A stretch of 64,000 nucleotides of DNA from Poritiphilus flavus (GCF_009901585.1 NZ_WXYO01000008.1:62001-126000), one strand, 5' to 3'; positions 26,231 through 35,369 are shown, counted from the stretch's first letter. The notes: generated by a model from the letters alone, not told the origin. Program-made: numbers and translations.

Positions 26231-27673
26231 CTAAAAGAAATCGAAATACGCCCTCGCGTTGCGGTAACAGATATCGGCTACGATCTGACCCAGCCATTTT
26301 TCATCAGCCGGCAATTCTCCGTTTTCCACGTCCTGGCCAATAAGGTTGCACAATATCCTCCTGAAATATTCATGTCGCGGAAAGGAGAGAAAGCTCCTGG
26401 AGTCCGTCAGCATCCCAATAAAACAACTTAGCAGCCCGATATTGGAAAGGCTATTGATTTGTTTTTCCATCCCATCCTTTTGATCCAGGAACCACCAGGC
26501 CGAACCGAACTGCATCTTAGCGCGTACACTACCGTCATTGTAATTTCCTATCATGGAGGCAAATACCTCGTTGTCTGCTGGATTGAGATTGTAAATAACC
26601 GTTTTCGCCAGTTGATCCGAACTGTCCAGCAAATCAAAATAACCTGCCAAAGCACTGGCCTGAGAAAAGTCACCTATACTGTCGAAACCCGTGTCTGGCC
26701 CCAGTCTTGTCAGCATCCGTTGATTGGTGTTTCGCAATGCGCCCAGGTGGAATTGTTGCACCCAACCCATTTGGTGGTACATCCGGCCCAGGTGCACCAA
26801 GGTTTCAAATGAAAAATACGCGGCCTCTTCCGGTTTAAGTGAACCTCCTTCATAAAGCCTGGAGAATAGTGTTTCGCAATCGAAATCACCCAACTGGAAG
26901 CGGTGCATTTTCTCTAATCCATGGTCGGACACCCGGCAACCCTGGCTGTGGAAAAATTCAATGCGGTCTTTAAGTGTTTGAAGGAGATCTGTGTACGACT
27001 TGATCTCTTTTCCCGCCGCTTTACCCAGCAATACCAGATAAGCCCGGTATTTTTCAGGTTGATGCACGGCAAATGCTTTATCAGGCCTGAAAGACGGTAA
27101 CAGTTTAAGGGTGTTCCCGGATTCCCTGAAGCTGCTGTGATGTTCCAGGGTATCAGCAGGATCATCGGTGGTGCAGATTACCTGTACCTGCATCCTTTGC
27201 AATAATCCTTGTACCCTGAAATCGCTTTGTTGCAGTTGCGAATTACAATGGTCATAGACATCAAGTGCATTCTTTCCGGATAGCAGTTCATCTATTCCAA
27301 AATATCGTTTCAGCTCAAGTTGGGTCCAATGGAACAATGGGTTCCTTACCGTATAAGGGACCGTTTCGGCCCATTTTACGAATTTATCCTGGTCTGATGC
27401 CGAGCCTGTAATATATTTTTCATTTACTCCCAGGGTGCGCATTGCCCGCCATTTATAGTGATCTCCTTTCAGCCAGACTTCCGAAATATTGTCGAACTGC
27501 TTGTTCTCCGAGATCTGCTGTGGGGGAAGGTGATTGTGATAATCGATAATGGGAAGATCTTTGGCATAATTGTGATATAAGGCTTTCCCAAAATCAGTCT
27601 GCAGGAGAAAATCGTCATGGATAAAACCTTTTGCTATCTGTGATGGAAAACCGGGCTGTTCTTTGCTGGCCAT
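26231..27673 (-). CDS. uxaC: Glucuronate isomerase
   Basis: A 480-residue cytosolic enzyme converting D-glucuronate to D-fructuronate (and D-galacturonate to D-tagaturonate). Family signatures: FMxxDFLL-like N-terminus (IHDDFLLQTDFG), YHNHLPPQQISENKQF, WKAMR-like YKWRAMRTLGV, and GGSLKPEEAAYF. The length is near standard (about 466-480). Last gene of the minus-strand arm, 11 bases after the LacI-type regulator. No altronate-branch genes are nearby, so the physiological substrate is probably glucuronate. Confidence 0.95.
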   Translation of the reverse strand: MASKEQPGFPSQIAKGFIHDDFLLQTDFGKALYHNYAKDLPIIDYHNHLPPQQISENKQFDNISEVWLKGDHYKWRAMRTLGVNEKYITGSASDQDKFVKWAETVPYTVRNPLFHWTQLELKRYFGIDELLSGKNALDVYDHCNSQLQQSDFRVQGLLQRMQVQVICTTDDPADTLEHHSSFRESGNTLKLLPSFRPDKAFAVHQPEKYRAYLVLLGKAAGKEIKSYTDLLQTLKDRIEFFHSQGCRVSDHGLEKMHRFQLGDFDCETLFSRLYEGGSLKPEEAAYFSFETLVHLGRMYHQMGWVQQFHLGALRNTNQRMLTRLGPDTGFDSIGDFSQASALAGYFDLLDSSDQLAKTVIYNLNPADNEVFASMIGNYNDGSVRAKMQFGSAWWFLDQKDGMEKQINSLSNIGLLSCFIGMLTDSRSFLSFPRHEYFRRILCNLIGQDVENGELPADEKWLGQIVADICYRNARAYFDFF

Positions 27674-27684
27674 TTTGAATGTTT

Positions 27685-28716
27685 TTAGCTATTTGTTTTG
27701 CGTTTTTCGGATGATGCCCGGACGATGAGCTCCGGTTCAATGACTATTTTTTGCTCACTTATTCCCCTCTCGGATTCCAGGCTATCAAAGAAAATTCGGG
27801 CGGCGGCCTTCCCCATTTCCATAGGGAATTGGTTGATTGTACTTAGGGGAGGATCCGTAAAAGATGTAAAAGGTTCATTCAGAAAACCAACCAGCGCAAC
27901 CTGATCAGGAATGCTGATCTTCTTTTCCTTAAGTACTTGCATAGCACCCATTACAGCATAATCACTTGCAGCGAAAACAGCGTCAAAAGGCAGCTGTTTA
28001 TTTATGAGCTCGGCGGTGTGTCTTCTCCCATCTGACAATTGCAGGTCTCCTGCGAATATCAGCTTCTTGTCTATGGGGATATTGTGGTCCCTAAGGGCGT
28101 CCAGGTACCCAAGGCAGCGTTTTTTATAGATATCGATCTTTCTACGGGCCGTAAAATGAGCAATTCGCCGGCAGCCCTGTTCAATCAGATGGACTGTGGC
28201 CTTATAGGCCCCCTCGTAATCATCAATGACCACCTGCCCGGTCTGCAGATCCGAGGTAGTCCGGTCAAAAAGAACGAGAGGTAAGCCACTATCCAGTATT
28301 TCCTGGTAGTGATCAAAGTCCCGGGTCTGCTTTCCAATAGACGCTATAACGCCGTCTACCCTGGCGTTTAAAAATGCTTTCAGGGTGGCCGCCTCGTTCT
28401 CCTGCTTTTCATCGGACTGGGAAACGATCACCCGGTAATCCAGTTTGTTGGCAACATCTTCAACCCCTCTGATTATGGATGAAAAGAAAGAACGGTTGAT
28501 GATAGGCACCAACATACCAATAAGCTGTGTTTTTCCGCTTCTAAGGGCAGAGGCGATCTGATTCGGTTCGTAATTAAGGGCTTTGGCAGTCTTAAGAACG
28601 GCCCTACGGGTGTTCTGGCTTATCCTTGGATTTCCACTAAGCGCTCTGGACACGGTGGAAGCCGTAACCCCTAACTCGCTTGCGATATCGTGTATGGTAG
28701 CCTTTTTTTGGTTCAT
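27685..28716 (-). CDS. LacI-family repressor of the glucuronate locus
   Basis: A 343-residue regulator with an N-terminal LacI helix-turn-helix (TIHDIASELGVTASTVSRAL, residues 6-25; hinge YEPNQIASALRSG) and a periplasmic-binding-like effector domain (LIGMLVPIINRSFFSSIIRGVED onward). LacI proteins bind near-perfect palindromes with a central CG. The 28-bp palindrome at 30766-30793 has exactly that form and lies between the two arms of the locus. The effector is probably a uronate pathway intermediate; its identity is inferred from context only. Confidence 0.93.
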   Translation of the reverse strand: MNQKKATIHDIASELGVTASTVSRALSGNPRISQNTRRAVLKTAKALNYEPNQIASALRSGKTQLIGMLVPIINRSFFSSIIRGVEDVANKLDYRVIVSQSDEKQENEAATLKAFLNARVDGVIASIGKQTRDFDHYQEILDSGLPLVLFDRTTSDLQTGQVVIDDYEGAYKATVHLIEQGCRRIAHFTARRKIDIYKKRCLGYLDALRDHNIPIDKKLIFAGDLQLSDGRRHTAELINKQLPFDAVFAASDYAVMGAMQVLKEKKISIPDQVALVGFLNEPFTSFTDPPLSTINQFPMEMGKAAARIFFDSLESERGISEQKIVIEPELIVRASSEKRKTNS

Positions 28717-28747
28717 ATTGTATTGCTAACCCCTGCCAAGTTGTTCA

Positions 28748-29914
28748 TCAGGATTTGAATCCTGAAATTCCCATTTCCAGACCTCTGAGTTCCGCCAGCC
28801 CCTTTAGGCGGCCAATGGCCGTATAACCAGGATTGGCATTTTTGTTCAGATCGTCCAGTATCTGATGCCCGTGGTCCGGTCTCATGGGTAGGGAAACTCC
28901 TCTTTGCTGCTGTAACTCAATAAATGCTTTCATGACCTCAGGCATAGGAACATCTCCCTCCAAATGCTCTGCCTCGTAAAAGTCCGCCCCATCCCGTTTA
29001 ACATTCCTAAGATGGACGAAGTATATGCTTTCTCCAAATTCACGGATCATATCCAGAAGTTCATTATCTGCCCTGGCACCTAAAGACCCTGTGCAAAAGG
29101 TTATGCCATTGCTCTTTGCAGGGGTATTCATCAGAATCCTGGAGAAATCCTTTGCGGTACTTACCACCCTGGGCAATCCTAAAATAGGAAAAGGGGGATC
29201 GTCCGGATGAATGGCCATGGAAACAGCGTTTTTTTCCGCAATTGGAATGATCTCATCCAGAAAGTATTGCAGATGCAAAGCCAGATCTTCCGCGCTTATT
29301 CCTTTGTAGCTGTCCAAGGCCGTTTGAAATTCTGCCAGACCATATCCACCCTCACTTCCCGGCAGACCGGCGATGATATTTTTAACCAGGGTATTTTGAT
29401 CGTCTTCAGAGAGACTTGCAAAATAAGCTTCTCCATTACGCAACTCCTCGGCGGAATAGCTGGCTTTGGCCCCTGTCCTTTTGAGGATGAAACAATCAAA
29501 GGCCACCAGGGCTTGTTTTTCGAAACGCAGGGCCCTGGCTCCGTTATCCAGCTGGAATGCCAGGTCTGTTCGGGTCCAGTCTAAAACCGGCATAAAGTTG
29601 TAGCAAATGGTGCTAATTCCTTCGGCAGCCAAATGTTCAATAGACAATTTATAGTTGTCAATATAGGTCTGAAAGCCCCTTTTGTGGGTCTTAATGGCCT
29701 CATGTACCGGAACGCTTTCTACTACCTCCCACCTGAGGCCGGCGGTTTCTATAAGTTCCTTCCGCTTTCGGATCTCCTCCCTGGGCCAGAATTCACCGTT
29801 GGGAATGTGATGCAAAGCGGTTACCACACCTGTGACTCCTGCCTGCCGGATATCTGAAAGGCTTACCACATCGTCCGGCCCGTACCATCTCATACATTGC
29901 TTGAATAGATTCAT
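28748..29914 (-). CDS. uxuA: Mannonate dehydratase
   Basis: A 388-residue cytosolic enzyme that dehydrates D-mannonate to 2-keto-3-deoxygluconate. It starts with MRWYGPDDVVSLSDIRQAGVTGVVTALHH and carries the metal-binding region CYNFMPVLDWTRTDL, HPDDPPFPILGLPRVVST and MRPDHGHQ. The length matches E. coli UxuA (394). It sits 9 bases after the SDR reductase and 31 bases before the regulator gene. Confidence 0.96.
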   Translation of the reverse strand: MNLFKQCMRWYGPDDVVSLSDIRQAGVTGVVTALHHIPNGEFWPREEIRKRKELIETAGLRWEVVESVPVHEAIKTHKRGFQTYIDNYKLSIEHLAAEGISTICYNFMPVLDWTRTDLAFQLDNGARALRFEKQALVAFDCFILKRTGAKASYSAEELRNGEAYFASLSEDDQNTLVKNIIAGLPGSEGGYGLAEFQTALDSYKGISAEDLALHLQYFLDEIIPIAEKNAVSMAIHPDDPPFPILGLPRVVSTAKDFSRILMNTPAKSNGITFCTGSLGARADNELLDMIREFGESIYFVHLRNVKRDGADFYEAEHLEGDVPMPEVMKAFIELQQQRGVSLPMRPDHGHQILDDLNKNANPGYTAIGRLKGLAELRGLEMGISGFKS

Positions 29915-29923
29915 AGCGAAAAT

Positions 29924-30757
29924 TTATACTCCTGAAAATGCTCCAAAGCCTCCATCCACCGGTACAATGGTTCCGGTAACAAAGCTGGAGGCATCACTGC
30001 ATAACCAATGTACAGCTCCGAGCAGCTCCTGGGGGTCCCCAAAACGTTTCATTGGTGTACTGGAAACGATCTGCTGCCCCCGTGAAGTCAGAGAACCATC
30101 CTGGTTTGTCAATAGCTCTTTGTTCTGATGGGTTAAAAAGAAACCCGGAGCTATGGCGTTAACACGTAGGGATTCACCGTATTTTGCTGCAAACTCAACC
30201 GCTAGCCATTTGGTAAGATTATCTATGGCAGCTTTGGCAGAGGAATATCCCATAACCCGGCTAAGGGGCCTGTCCGCAGACATGCTGGAAACATTGATGA
30301 TACTTCCTTTACCATTATCCAGGAACAGTGGCAAGAATATTTTGATCGGCAGGTAGGTTCCCAAATAATTGAGTTCCATTACTCCGCGTACAGCCTCTGT
30401 ATCGCTATCCATGATACTTTCGTTTGGTTTAACTACCGCCCCGGGCATATTGCCTCCCGCGGCATTGATCAGGACATCAATTTTCCCAAATTCCGCCCTG
30501 AGGGCCTCCGTGGCCGATTCGAGGTCGGATTCCATAGTTACATCCGCACTTATAAATGTGGTTTTTCCTTCTGCCGCACTAATCTCATCAAGCAAGGCTT
30601 TGGCCGAGGCTTCGGACCTTCCGATAATGACTACTCTTGCTCCTTCGCCTGCCAGATATTTGGCCATGGCCGAACCGAGGACACCGGTTCCTCCGGTAAT
30701 TACAATCACTTTATCATCCAGCGCAAATAGCGAGCTGTTGGCATCTATTTTTGACAT
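29924..30757 (-). CDS. SDR-family D-fructuronate reductase (mannonate oxidoreductase)
   Basis: A 277-residue short-chain dehydrogenase predicted to reduce fructuronate to mannonate with NAD(P)H. The nucleotide-binding turn is TGGTGVLGSAMA, with NAAGGNMPG as the NNAG-equivalent, and the active site has SSMSADR and YSSAK. The frame is open to 30829, but that extension would place the operator palindrome inside the gene. The ATG at 30757 (MSKIDANSS) leaves it upstream and is preferred. Classical E. coli UxuB belongs to a different, larger family. B. subtilis uses an SDR of this size, so the assignment rests on SDR homology plus pathway position. Confidence 0.88.
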   Translation of the reverse strand: MSKIDANSSLFALDDKVIVITGGTGVLGSAMAKYLAGEGARVVIIGRSEASAKALLDEISAAEGKTTFISADVTMESDLESATEALRAEFGKIDVLINAAGGNMPGAVVKPNESIMDSDTEAVRGVMELNYLGTYLPIKIFLPLFLDNGKGSIINVSSMSADRPLSRVMGYSSAKAAIDNLTKWLAVEFAAKYGESLRVNAIAPGFFLTHQNKELLTNQDGSLTSRGQQIVSSTPMKRFGDPQELLGAVHWLCSDASSFVTGTIVPVDGGFGAFSGV

Positions 30758-30765
30758 AAATTCAT

Positions 30766-30793
30766 TACCTTGTGCAATCGATTGCACAAGGTA
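30766..30793. promoter_or_regulatory. Perfect 28-bp palindrome, probable LacI-type operator
   Basis: TACCTTGTGCAATC followed by its exact reverse complement GATTGCACAAGGTA, centred on a CG step between 30779 and 30780. It lies 9 bases upstream of the SDR reductase start and 103 bases upstream of kdgK. It could thus block the minus-strand arm directly and possibly both arms. I found no second copy in the locus. Confidence 0.8.
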
Positions 30794-30815
30794 GTCAAAA
30801 ATGCGCAAAAAATCG

Positions 30816-30854
30816 GTTTGCACCTGCAATTATTCCCGAAGATCAGATGCAAAC
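30816..30854. promoter_or_regulatory. Inverted repeat GTTTGCA...TGCAAAC before kdgK
   Basis: GTTTGCA (30816-30822) and TGCAAAC (30848-30854) are inverted 7-mers with a 25-base gap in the divergent promoter region. They could be an activator site or chance. No clear consensus promoter was found on either strand here. Confidence 0.3.
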
Positions 30855-30895
30855 TCAAAGAAAAAGTGTAAACTAGTAATACATTCCGTCTTAAT

Positions 30896-31933
30896 ATGAA
30901 AAAGGTTGTGACTTTTGGGGAGATCATGCTTAGGTTATCACCCCCAGGTTTTTTACGTTTTTCCCAGGCCAACAGTTTTGATGTGGTTTACGGTGGGGGT
31001 GAATCCAATGTGGCGGTTTCCCTGGCTAACTATGGCATACCGGTTGACTTTGTCACCAGATTGCCAAAAAACGATCTGGGGCAATGCGCAATGATGGAGC
31101 TTAGAAAGCGGGGGGTAAATATTGAAAACCTTATTTGGGGAGGTGAACGATTGGGGATCTACTTCCTGGAGACCGGGGCCGTCGCCCGGGGCAGCAAAGT
31201 AGTTTATGACCGGGCCCATTCAGCCATGGCTGAAATAAAACCGGGAATGGTAGACTGGGAGCAGGTTTTTAAGGATGCGGGATGGTTCCACTGGACAGGA
31301 ATAACCCCGGCCATATCCCAGGGTGCCGCGGATGCCTGCCTGGAGGCTTGTGAGGTAGCCAGTAATATGGGCATAACCATTTCCACTGACCTTAACTATC
31401 GAAAAAAGCTTTGGAAATACGGAGTGGCTTCCGAAAAGATCATGACTCCTTTGGTGGCCCTCTGCGATATTATACTGGGCAATGAAGAGGATGCGGAGAA
31501 GCATTTTGGCCTGCATCCGGAAGAAGTAGACGTTACCCAGGGAGATTCGGTTAGTACCGCCGCCTTTGAGTCTGTTTGCAAACAGATGATGCAGAAATTT
31601 CCCAAAGCAAAAAAGATCATTATTACACTAAGAGGTTCTATAAGCGCTTCGCATAATTCCTGGGCCGGGGTGCTTTACAACGGCAAAGAACTGTTTGAGT
31701 CCACGACCTACCAGATCACGGATATCGTAGACCGGGTAGGAGGTGGGGATTCTTTTATGGGTGGATTGATCTACGGTCTGCTTACCTACGAAGGTAACGA
31801 TCAGAAAGCCCTGGATTTTGCTGTCGCGGCTTCCTGTTTGAAACACACCATAAAAGGCGATGCGAACCTGGTTTCCATCGATGAGGTTGAAAAACTCATG
31901 GGAGGAGATGCATCAGGGCGAGTTGCCCGCTAA
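30896..31933 (+). CDS. kdgK: 2-keto-3-deoxygluconate kinase
   Basis: A 345-residue PfkB/ribokinase-family sugar kinase that phosphorylates 2-keto-3-deoxygluconate to KDPG. It opens with KKVVTFGEIMLRLSPPG, has the substrate-lid region FDVVYGGGESNVAVSLANYG and ends with the ATP/catalytic motif DRVGGGDSFMGGLIYGL, in which D285 is the catalytic base. First gene of the plus-strand arm. kdgA follows 14 bases later. Divergent from the fructuronate reductase, with the operator between them. Confidence 0.93.
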   Translation: MKKVVTFGEIMLRLSPPGFLRFSQANSFDVVYGGGESNVAVSLANYGIPVDFVTRLPKNDLGQCAMMELRKRGVNIENLIWGGERLGIYFLETGAVARGSKVVYDRAHSAMAEIKPGMVDWEQVFKDAGWFHWTGITPAISQGAADACLEACEVASNMGITISTDLNYRKKLWKYGVASEKIMTPLVALCDIILGNEEDAEKHFGLHPEEVDVTQGDSVSTAAFESVCKQMMQKFPKAKKIIITLRGSISASHNSWAGVLYNGKELFESTTYQITDIVDRVGGGDSFMGGLIYGLLTYEGNDQKALDFAVAASCLKHTIKGDANLVSIDEVEKLMGGDASGRVAR

Positions 31934-31947
31934 CCAAACTAAACAAC

Positions 31948-32619
31948 ATGGCAAGATTTTCCAGAATTGAAGTCGTACAAAAAATGAAAGAAACCGGGTT
32001 GGTTCCGGTATTCTACCATGCGGATCCGGAAACCTGTAAAAACGTCCTGCTTGCTGCTTACCAGGGAGGAGTACGGGTATTTGAATTTACCAACCGAGGC
32101 GAATATGCTCATGAGGTCTTTGGTGAACTGAACAAATGGGCGAGCGAGGAAACGCCAGAGATGATACTGGGTGTAGGCTCGGTGCTCGATGCCGGCACTA
32201 CCTCATTATATATTCAATTAGGAGCGAATTTCATTGTTTCGCCCGTACTGAATCCGGAAATGGCAAAGGTTTGTAATCGTCGTAAAATCAGCTGGTCTCC
32301 AGGATGCGGTTCGCTTACTGAGATCTCCACGGCAGAAGAACTGGGTGCGGAAGTCGTAAAGATATTCCCGGCACAGCAGGTAGGTGGCCCAGATTTTGTA
32401 AAGGCCGTCAAAGGTCCTATGCCCTGGACGAGTATCATGCCAACAGGAGGTGTAAAACCAAGCAGAGAAAACCTGGAAACCTGGTTTAAGTCTGGAGTGC
32501 ATTGTGTTGGGATTGGATCACAGCTTTTTAAGAAAGACCTGATCCAGGTGGGAGATTATGAAAAACTACGTTCGGATATTGAGAATACCATAGCCATCAT
32601 ACAACAAATCAAAACCTAA
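31948..32619 (+). CDS. kdgA: KDPG/4-hydroxy-2-oxoglutarate aldolase
   Basis: A 223-residue class I aldolase cleaving KDPG to pyruvate and glyceraldehyde 3-phosphate. Family features: VFEFTNRG (the strand with the catalytic Glu), LGVGSVLDAGT, FIVSPVLNPEMAKVC and the Schiff-base lysine K138 in VVKIFPAQQVGG, then GGVKPSRENLETWF. The length is typical (about 210-225). This step completes the conversion of glucuronate to central metabolites. The TRAP binding-protein gene begins one base after its stop codon. Confidence 0.94.
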   Translation: MARFSRIEVVQKMKETGLVPVFYHADPETCKNVLLAAYQGGVRVFEFTNRGEYAHEVFGELNKWASEETPEMILGVGSVLDAGTTSLYIQLGANFIVSPVLNPEMAKVCNRRKISWSPGCGSLTEISTAEELGAEVVKIFPAQQVGGPDFVKAVKGPMPWTSIMPTGGVKPSRENLETWFKSGVHCVGIGSQLFKKDLIQVGDYEKLRSDIENTIAIIQQIKT

Positions 32620-32620
32620 A

Positions 32621-33598
32621 TTGGGCCGGAAAATCCAATATTTACTGTTACTGCCGCTACTGATCCTTTTCTCTTGTAAACAGACTGAAAGGCAGAAATT
32701 ACTGCGACTGGCCCACGGCCTGGATACGAATCATCCCGTTCACCAGGCTATGGTCAACCTGGGCGAGGAATTGGAGAAGCTATCCGAAGGTAAGCTGGTT
32801 GTCAAGATCTATCCCAGCGGCCAGCTGGGCGCGGAACGCGAATGCCTGGAATTACTTCAGATCGGCAGCCTGGACATTACCAAGGTATCCGGGGCCGTGC
32901 TCGAAAATTTTGTCACCGAATACAAGGTGCTGAGTGTCCCATATCTTTTCAGGGACAAATCGCATTCTTTCCAGTTTTACGATGGGGAAGTAGGCAGAAG
33001 GTTTCTTCTGAAAGGAGAAAGCTTCCGTTTGCGTGGCCTTTGTTTTTACGATGCGGGAAGTAGGAGTTTTTATACCAAAGACAGACCTGTAGTGCTTCCG
33101 AAAGACCTGGAGGGGTTGAAAATTCGGGTACAAAAGAGCAATATGGCGGTGAGTATGGTTGAAATGCTGGGCGGCGCCCCAACTCCCATTTCCTGGGGAG
33201 AGTTATATACCGCATTACAGCAAGGAGTAGTGGATGGAGCGGAGAACAATCTTCCGAGTTTCCATACCTCTAAACATTACGAGGTCTGCAAGTATTACAG
33301 CATGGACGAGCATACCGCCGTTCCTGATGTTCTGCTGGTGGGTACCGAAAGCTGGGCAAGGCTTAGCGAACAGGAAAAGAACTGGTTGCAACAAGCCGCA
33401 AATTCCTCGGCCATATTCCAAAGAGAAGTATGGGCTGCAGCGGAAGAAGAAGCCTTAAATGCCATTAAAGCGGCAGGTGTGGAAGTCAACTATCCGGATA
33501 AAGAGGTATTTGCAGAAAAAACAGCGGCCTTTAATGAGTTGTTTGAGGAGGGATCAGAAGCTTTTGAACTCATGCAGGCCATAAAAAATCTCAAATGA
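32621..33598 (+). CDS. TRAP transporter substrate-binding lipoprotein (DctP type)
   Basis: A 325-residue solute-binding protein that presents the uronate to the TRAP permease. The start is a TTG at 32621; no ATG is available before the signal peptide. The N-terminus (RKIQYLLLLPLLILFSC) is a lipoprotein signal with acylated Cys at residue 19. Conserved DctP features: KIYPSGQLGAERECLELLQIG, FYTKDRPVVLPKDLEGLKIRVQ, and the Arg/Asn ligand-binding area SMVEMLGGAPTPISWGELYTALQQGVVDGAENN. The substrate is inferred from the catabolic genes beside it. Translationally coupled to kdgA and dctQ. Confidence 0.92.
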   Translation: MGRKIQYLLLLPLLILFSCKQTERQKLLRLAHGLDTNHPVHQAMVNLGEELEKLSEGKLVVKIYPSGQLGAERECLELLQIGSLDITKVSGAVLENFVTEYKVLSVPYLFRDKSHSFQFYDGEVGRRFLLKGESFRLRGLCFYDAGSRSFYTKDRPVVLPKDLEGLKIRVQKSNMAVSMVEMLGGAPTPISWGELYTALQQGVVDGAENNLPSFHTSKHYEVCKYYSMDEHTAVPDVLLVGTESWARLSEQEKNWLQQAANSSAIFQREVWAAAEEEALNAIKAAGVEVNYPDKEVFAEKTAAFNELFEEGSEAFELMQAIKNLK

Positions 33599-34071
33599 TG
33601 CGAGCGAAGATCAATAATGTTCTGGAAAAACTACTACTGTTTATTATTACAGTTATGTTACTCTCTGTGATATGGCAGGTGATTTCCCGATATCTGCTGG
33701 GTTCTCCAAGTACACTGACGGATGAGATAGCCAGCTATGCCCTTATTTGGTTAGGACTTTATGGGGCCGCCTATGCCAGTGGAAAGGAGCTACATCTGGC
33801 CATAGATCTTATTCCTTCTAAGGTAGTCAGCCGAAACCCGCTTATATATTCAGGGATTGTCAGTTTCGCGATTGTCGTTTTCGCTTTGCTGGTGATGGTG
33901 ATCGGGGGGATGCGCCTCTGCTATCTCACCTATTTGCTGGAGCAACGATCCGCTGCGCTTGAAATACCCCTGGCCTTTGTGTACAGCGCCTTACCGGTAT
34001 CCGGCCTACTGATAACGTATTACAGCCTGGACAGTTTCTTTATGACCAGACGCAAAACTCTTAAAAACTGA
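33595..34071 (+). CDS. TRAP transporter small permease (DctQ type)
   Basis: A 158-residue protein with four membrane helices (about 12-28, 48-64, 86-106, 124-146), the size and pattern of DctQ subunits. LTDEIASYALIWLGLYGAAYASGKELHLAIDL is the family signature. Its first ATG (33595) overlaps the stop codon of the binding-protein gene by four bases, an ATGA-type coupling; a second ATG follows immediately. It forms the membrane complex with the DctM subunit downstream. Confidence 0.92.
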   Translation: MMRAKINNVLEKLLLFIITVMLLSVIWQVISRYLLGSPSTLTDEIASYALIWLGLYGAAYASGKELHLAIDLIPSKVVSRNPLIYSGIVSFAIVVFALLVMVIGGMRLCYLTYLLEQRSAALEIPLAFVYSALPVSGLLITYYSLDSFFMTRRKTLKN

Positions 34072-34073
34072 AG

Positions 34074-35369
34074 ATGGAGTATACGGAAGCCCTCATACTG
34101 GTTATCAGTTTTGTCGTTTTCCTCGCATTGCGGGTCCCTATAGCCTATAGCATTGGACTCTCCGCTTTGCTCACCCTGGTGGTGTCCATGCCTTTTCTTC
34201 CTTCGGTGACTACACTGGCCCAGCGTATGGCAGCCTCACTGGATAGTTTTGCACTACTGGCCATCCCCTTCTTTATCCTTGCCGGACAGGTGATGAACCG
34301 GGGTGGAATAGCCCGAAGGTTGATAGACTTTGCCAAGGCTATTGTTGGCCCGTTTCCAGGCGGGCTGGCATTTGTAAATATTATTGCCTGCATGCTCTTC
34401 GGTGCCATTTCCGGATCGGCTGTGGCCGCTGCTTCCGCTATTGGTGGGTTTATGAACCCCATGATGGAAAAAGAGGGTTATGATAAATCATTTAGCGCGG
34501 CGGTCAATATTACCAGCGCTACTACGGGGCTGATCATCCCTCCGAGTAATATACTGATCATCTATTCCCTGGCCAGTGGAGGTATCAGCATCGCGGCTTT
34601 GTTTTTGGCGGGCTATGTACCCGGGATACTCATAGGATTGGCCTTGATGGCTGTAGCCGGGGTCTATGCTTTCATCAAAAAATACCCTACGGAAAAAGGA
34701 GTAGGGATACGGGAATTCCTAAAGCGTTTCCTCAATGCATTTCCCAGTTTGTTGCTGCTGGTTGTGGTCATGGGAGGTATTGTAGCCGGGATCTTTACGG
34801 CAACCGAAGCTTCTGCCGTAGCAGTGTTGTACACTTTTATACTTGCCTTTGCCTACAAGGAAATCACGGTAAAGGACGTCTCAGGCATACTCCTGGAAAC
34901 GGCAAAGACCACCGCGATTGTGATGCTTCTTATCGCTGCATCCGTGGCTATGAGCTGGGTGATGAGTTACGAAAGTATCCCCCAGGAGATCAGCGCTGGT
35001 TTGCTTGGGATAAGTGATAATCCTATAGTGATACTGATCCTCATAAACCTAATCTTGTTATTTGTGGGCATCTTTATGGATATCACCCCGGCCGTACTCA
35101 TTTTTACGCCGATTTTCCTGCCCATAGTTACCAAAATGGGGATGGATCCCGTGCATTTTGGCATCATTATGATCCTGAATTTATGCATTGGGCTCTGCAC
35201 CCCGCCGGTGGGGTCCGTGCTCTTTGTGGGTTGTGGAGTGGCAGGCCTGAGCATCCAAAAGGTCATAAGGCCCTTGCTGCCGCTGTTTGTAGTGATGTTG
35301 GTGGTGCTGATATTGGTCACCTATATCCCGGAATTAAGCCTTTGGATCCCGGAGTTATTTGGGTTTTAG
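34074..35369 (+). CDS. TRAP transporter large permease (DctM type)
   Basis: A 431-residue inner-membrane protein with about 12 helices that performs sodium-driven uptake. Family motifs: FALLAIPFFILAGQVMNRGGIARRLIDFA, GAISGSAVAAASAIGGFMNPMM, TSATTGLIIPPSNILIIYSL and GLCTPPVGSVLFVGCGVA. The length is standard (425-435). Two bases separate it from DctQ. Last gene of the plus-strand arm of the glucuronate locus; beyond it the accessory zone begins. Confidence 0.95.
   Translation: MEYTEALILVISFVVFLALRVPIAYSIGLSALLTLVVSMPFLPSVTTLAQRMAASLDSFALLAIPFFILAGQVMNRGGIARRLIDFAKAIVGPFPGGLAFVNIIACMLFGAISGSAVAAASAIGGFMNPMMEKEGYDKSFSAAVNITSATTGLIIPPSNILIIYSLASGGISIAALFLAGYVPGILIGLALMAVAGVYAFIKKYPTEKGVGIREFLKRFLNAFPSLLLLVVVMGGIVAGIFTATEASAVAVLYTFILAFAYKEITVKDVSGILLETAKTTAIVMLLIAASVAMSWVMSYESIPQEISAGLLGISDNPIVILILINLILLFVGIFMDITPAVLIFTPIFLPIVTKMGMDPVHFGIIMILNLCIGLCTPPVGSVLFVGCGVAGLSIQKVIRPLLPLFVVMLVVLILVTYIPELSLWIPELFGF

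Noticed and set aside
30758-30829. 24-residue N-terminal extension of the SDR reductase
   Set aside because: It would place the perfect palindrome inside the gene and add residues not normal before an SDR nucleotide-binding fold.
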